From Chthonomonas sp. UBA2391 (lineage in GTDB: Bacteria > Armatimonadota > Fimbriimonadia > Fimbriimonadales > Fimbriimonadaceae), in NCBI GenBank assembly GCA_002343825.1, contig DDSL01000055.1, positions 1 through 8,831 of the forward strand: a stretch of 8,831 nucleotides of DNA, given 5' to 3'. Positions 6,637 through 8,831 of this stretch are shown in pieces. The stretch's first letter is position 1. Each line of letters begins with the position of its first letter. Made by a program: the position numbers and the translations under genes. The notes under the pieces are model-generated. The model had not been told where the DNA came from. It saw nothing but the letters and a program-made list of their open reading frames with translations, and ran no database searches.

Positions 6637-6680
6637 AGTCTACTGTAGACTCCTGGGAACCAGGCAAGAAATTTTGCTTG
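6637..6680. promoter_or_regulatory. Three abutting inverted repeats upstream of the propeller gene
   Basis: The 56-bp gap between the phosphatase stop and the propeller ATG contains three dyads in direct contact. AGTCTAC-T-GTAGACT (6637..6651) is perfect with 7-bp arms. CCTGG-GAA-CCAGG (6652..6664) is perfect with 5-bp arms. CAAG with CTTG (6665..6680) encloses an imperfect AAATTTTG core. The minus-strand hexamer TACAGT (6647..6642), a possible -10 element, lies at the centre of the first dyad, 14 nt before the ATG. A repressor bound there would block transcription. Alternatively these are RNA hairpins controlling expression of the second gene of an operon. No known regulator motif was recognised. 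Confidence 0.5.
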
Positions 6681-6683
6681 ACT

Positions 6684-7646
6684 TTATCGCCAAGCCGGCT
6701 CGTTAAGTCTCTCAAGGAGCGCATGTCGCCACCCGCGCACACTCACGGAAGTCCCAAGGGTGCGCAAAGATTGCAGGAACCTCTCCAAAATCAGGGCCCC
6801 GATGTGCAGCGTCTTTTCCCTCCCTTTTTCGATGCCGACGATGGCCGCGCGTCCCGCATCATCCAGGTCAAACATCCATCCCACTGCGCGCCCCACCTCC
6901 TCGTAGTCCAGGTAGCTCGCATGGATCTCGCTGGGGCGCCAATCGGTCCACCCGTTGCGGATATTGATCAGATTGACCCCCGTCGCCCCGAGCACGATGG
7001 AGTGGCCGCTCTGGTTCGGGAGATAACAGAGTCCGATCTCATCGTCGATCGCGGCGACGGCTTTGAGCCGTGCGCTGAAGTCGGGCGATTCGGCATGGAG
7101 CAAGGTCTCGCGGAGTCCAAGTGCGCCAACCGGATAACTCCGGCGGAACCGGATGTCCCAACTGCTGAGCGCATAGGGCGCCCCCGCCGGTTGGTGCCAG
7201 GTTCGGTCGGCGGTGACCAACTCGGTGCTGTGCCCGCCTGGGTCGATGATGCTGATGCGATCGTGCTCGCGGAACGCGGGATCGTCCGCGACGGCGAGGA
7301 AGCCGAGTTCTGCCTCCTCCGTTCCTGAGAGGACCCGCACCGGCGTCGACTGCGCTTCGGCGGCTGCCAAAAAATCTCCGGAGTTGTTGGCGATCCGTAG
7401 AGCCATCGTGCCTCCAGCGACGATCCGCTCGGCCCCGAGTTCGTGAGCTTTGCTAAAGAATTCTCGCAGCGCCGCGAGGCTCTCAGCCATGGGTTCGGGC
7501 TGCAGAAGGCCAGTCGTCTTGGTTCCGGTTCCGAGGCCGGTCACGCGCGTTTCTTCGTGCACGGTCTGCCATTGGTCTCCGGAGGCCGCGGCCACGAGTA
7601 GCAAGATAGAGTTCGATCCGACATCCAGAACCGCGCGGCGAGTCAT
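6684..7646 (-). CDS. Ppx/GppA-family phosphatase
   Basis: This 320-residue protein belongs to the ASKHA-fold exopolyphosphatase / guanosine pentaphosphate phosphatase family. It would hydrolyse terminal phosphate of polyphosphate or convert pppGpp to ppGpp in the cytoplasm. Visible motifs are D8-V-G-S-N-S13 (phosphate 1), GGTMALRIANN at 78-88 (connecting motif), VLSGTEEAELGF at 105-116 with E110/E111 at the place of the catalytic glutamate, D135-P-G-G-H-S-T-E142 (phosphate 2), IVLGATGVNLI (adenosine-type loop) and RGWRHALLERL near the end. The phosphate-2 loop differs from the usual DIGGGSTE at two positions. Length matches short Ppx enzymes without an HD domain. The ATG at 7646 is preferred to a GTG at 7682 or an adjacent TTG at 7649 because the family begins a few residues before DxGSNS. 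There is no clear SD; TACTCT lies 9 nt upstream. Polyphosphatase versus pppGpp phosphatase cannot be decided here. Confidence 0.87.
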   Translation of the reverse strand: MTRRAVLDVGSNSILLLVAAASGDQWQTVHEETRVTGLGTGTKTTGLLQPEPMAESLAALREFFSKAHELGAERIVAGGTMALRIANNSGDFLAAAEAQSTPVRVLSGTEEAELGFLAVADDPAFREHDRISIIDPGGHSTELVTADRTWHQPAGAPYALSSWDIRFRRSYPVGALGLRETLLHAESPDFSARLKAVAAIDDEIGLCYLPNQSGHSIVLGATGVNLINIRNGWTDWRPSEIHASYLDYEEVGRAVGWMFDLDDAGRAAIVGIEKGREKTLHIGALILERFLQSLRTLGTSVSVRGWRHALLERLNEPAWR

Positions 7647-7693
7647 CAATCTGGGAGAGTACCGGATCGTCGACGGGTACACTCGCGGTTCGA
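7647..7693. promoter_or_regulatory. 47-bp divergent promoter region with mirrored -10 boxes
   Basis: On the minus strand GGTACTCT (7663..7656) ends 9 nt before the phosphatase ATG. On the plus strand GGTACACT (7676..7683) ends 10 nt before the rlmN ATG. The two boxes form the arms of one inverted repeat (8 bp each, one mismatch, 12-bp spacer), and an 8-bp palindrome CGTCGACG (7668..7675) lies between them. No -35 hexamers or SD sequences are evident for either gene. The promoter role is inferred from the position and the TANNNT form. Confidence 0.5.
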
Positions 7694-8770
7694 ATGGCTG
7701 GGGTTTTGCCTTCCCTGATCGGGCTTGATGCCCGGGAATTGAGCGCCGTCGCCACCGAACTCGGCGAACGGGCCATGCGCGGACGCCAACTCGCCGTTCA
7801 TCTCTATCGCCACGCGGCTCAGGATCTCGCCTCGATGTCCGATTTGCCGGCGGCTTTTCGGGTCCGGCTCGCCGAGGGTTATCAGGTCAGCCCGCTGCAA
7901 GTGGCCAAACATGCCACCTCGCTGGATGGCGTGGACAAGCTTCTAGTCCACAACGGGGACCAGCAAGTCTTCGAATGCGTTTTGCTCCCTTATGCCGATC
8001 GGGTGAGCTGCTGTCTCAGCACCCAGGTGGGATGTCCAATGGGCTGCACCTTCTGCGCGACCGGACTGGGCGGATTCGACCGAAACCTGAGTGCAGGTGA
8101 GATCGTCGGTCAATATCTGATGCTCCAGAGCTTGACCCCGCGACCGATCAGCCACGTGGTCTTCATGGGCATGGGTGAGCCGCTCTTGAACTTGCCCAAC
8201 TTGCTGAAGGCGATTCGCCTTTTACACGATGAGGTCGGGATCAGCCACCGTCGGATCACCGTCAGCACGGTGGGATTGGTGCCCCAGATTCGTGAACTCG
8301 CGACGCACAAGTTGCCGATCCACCTGGCCCTGAGTCTCCATTCGCCTGTGGACGAGGTCCGATCTCGATTGATGCCAGTCAACCAAAAGTGGCCGGTGAA
8401 AGAAGTCATGCGAGCCATGCGCGACTACCACAACACGACCGGGCGAAAAATCACGATCGAATATCTGTTGATCCACGAGGTGAACGACACTCCGGAACAG
8501 GCGGCCTTGCTCGCTGAACTCGTGAAGGGGGTGCCTTGCGTTGTCAACTTGATCCCGTTCAATTGGGTGGACACTGGCCACGGCTTCAGCCGGCCCTCGC
8601 GCGATCGGGTCCGGAACTTCCGACGAGAGCTGGAAAAGAGGGGCACCAACGCGACGGAGCGGGTCGAGCGCGGGCACGACATCGCCGCCGCTTGCGGCCA
8701 ACTCGCGGGTCAGCACACCGGTCGATTCAGTCGCCGGAATGCCCTGCGCGTGGTGGAGAGTCCAGCTTGA
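7694..8770 (+). CDS. rlmN: 23S rRNA (adenine2503-C2)/tRNA (adenine37-C2) methyltransferase RlmN
   Basis: This 358-residue radical S-adenosylmethionine enzyme methylates C2 of A2503 in 23S rRNA and, in many bacteria, A37 of some tRNAs. The N-terminal accessory domain spans about residues 1-95. The iron-sulfur motif C114-x3-C118-x2-C121 sits in the hallmark STQVGCPMGCTFCATG. C107 matches the resolving cysteine (seven residues before the first cluster ligand, as in E. coli C118/C125). C334 in AAACGQL matches the cysteine that carries the methylene intermediate. RNLSAGEIVGQ (130-140), MGMGEPLLN (158-166), STVGLVPQIRELA (191-203), LSLHSP (213-218), EYLLI.EVND (256-265) and NLIPFN (285-290) are all standard. 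Length is normal, and the RlmN-type N-terminus and tail argue against the resistance enzyme Cfr. It is divergent from the phosphatase gene. The start has no SD, but the ATG at 7694 is the natural start for the family. Confidence 0.96.
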   Translation: MAGVLPSLIGLDARELSAVATELGERAMRGRQLAVHLYRHAAQDLASMSDLPAAFRVRLAEGYQVSPLQVAKHATSLDGVDKLLVHNGDQQVFECVLLPYADRVSCCLSTQVGCPMGCTFCATGLGGFDRNLSAGEIVGQYLMLQSLTPRPISHVVFMGMGEPLLNLPNLLKAIRLLHDEVGISHRRITVSTVGLVPQIRELATHKLPIHLALSLHSPVDEVRSRLMPVNQKWPVKEVMRAMRDYHNTTGRKITIEYLLIHEVNDTPEQAALLAELVKGVPCVVNLIPFNWVDTGHGFSRPSRDRVRNFRRELEKRGTNATERVERGHDIAAACGQLAGQHTGRFSRRNALRVVESPA

Positions 8771-8831
8771 GAGGAGGGATCAGGTTCGCCGCCCGAGCCC
8801 GAGGCCTCGCCCGACCCAGGGGCCCCGTCGC
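8771..8831. other. Region downstream of rlmN, no gene assigned
   Basis: GAGGAGG (8771..8777) directly follows the rlmN stop and looks like a strong SD, but no ATG, GTG or TTG follows at a usable distance. Two GC-rich palindromes occur: CGAGGCCTCG (8800..8809) and GGGGCCCC (8819..8826). Neither has a T-run. One minus-strand frame enters from the window edge and stops at TCA 8782..8780, with 16 codons rich in Arg and Gly. It might be the end of a convergent gene, but this is too short to support. Confidence 0.25.

Noticed and set aside
6637..6651. The 15-bp dyad as a LexA or BlaI/CopY-type operator
   Set aside because: The arms do not match the CTGT-N8-ACAG or GAAC-N4-GTTC LexA boxes, nor the TACA-n-TGTA spacing of BlaI/CopY sites, and no cognate regulator gene is nearby.
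7694..8770. Cfr antibiotic-resistance methyltransferase instead of RlmN
   Set aside because: Length, the N-terminal domain, the STQVGC context and the AAACGQL ending fit housekeeping RlmN. There is no mobile-element context.
8780..8831. Partial convergent gene on the minus strand ending at 8780
   Set aside because: Only 16 Arg/Gly-rich codons are visible before the window edge, not enough to distinguish coding from GC-rich chance.
1..8831. CRISPR arrays, tRNA or rRNA genes, transposases, integrases, toxin-antitoxin or phage genes
   Set aside because: No direct-repeat arrays, cloverleaf sequences, or matching protein motifs were seen on either strand.

Overview
The window reads as a stretch of a moderately GC-rich, free-living bacterial chromosome. 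The best taxonomic clue is the C-terminal module of the large secreted protein (3718..6627). It combines an Ig-like fold, an 'LRRSV' patch, and two dockerin-like calcium loops of the form DxDGDNxVTIFDY and DLDxDGxVTIFDY. I associate this module with Armatimonadota, especially the Fimbriimonadia. That placement is recall, not a database search. There are no tRNA or rRNA genes, insertion sequences, integrases or CRISPR arrays, and the region is gene-dense and looks chromosomal.

Layout. (1) A glycoside hydrolase family 9 enzyme (32..1897, minus) is divergent, across 45 bp, from a two-gene operon on the plus strand. That operon encodes an exported class-C beta-lactamase/esterase-type serine hydrolase (1943..3010) and a small alpha/beta hydrolase (3007..3684). 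The second gene starts at a TTG that overlaps the upstream stop codon. (2) A long perfect inverted repeat (3652..3712) closes that operon and the convergent gene that follows. (3) A 969-residue secreted protein (3718..6627, minus) consists of 14 beta-propeller-type repeats plus the Ig-like/dockerin-like tail. It lies 56 bp downstream of a Ppx/GppA-type phosphatase gene (6684..7646, minus), and three abutting inverted repeats occupy most of that gap. (4) The phosphatase gene is divergent, across 47 bp, from rlmN (7694..8770, plus), which encodes the radical-SAM adenine C2 methyltransferase of 23S rRNA and tRNA.

Two themes stand out. First, genes at the head of a transcript lack convincing Shine-Dalgarno sequences and carry a TANNNT box (three of four preceded by GG) only 7 to 10 nt before the start codon, which suggests leaderless or near-leaderless mRNAs. 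The internal operon gene, in contrast, has a clear GAGGAA site. Second, the window encodes exported functions: a polysaccharide-degrading enzyme, an exported serine hydrolase, and a large propeller protein with a dockerin-like tag. The GH9 enzyme itself lacks that tag. I see no clear defence or mobile system here. The most unusual elements are the 14-repeat propeller protein and the triple-dyad region in front of it.
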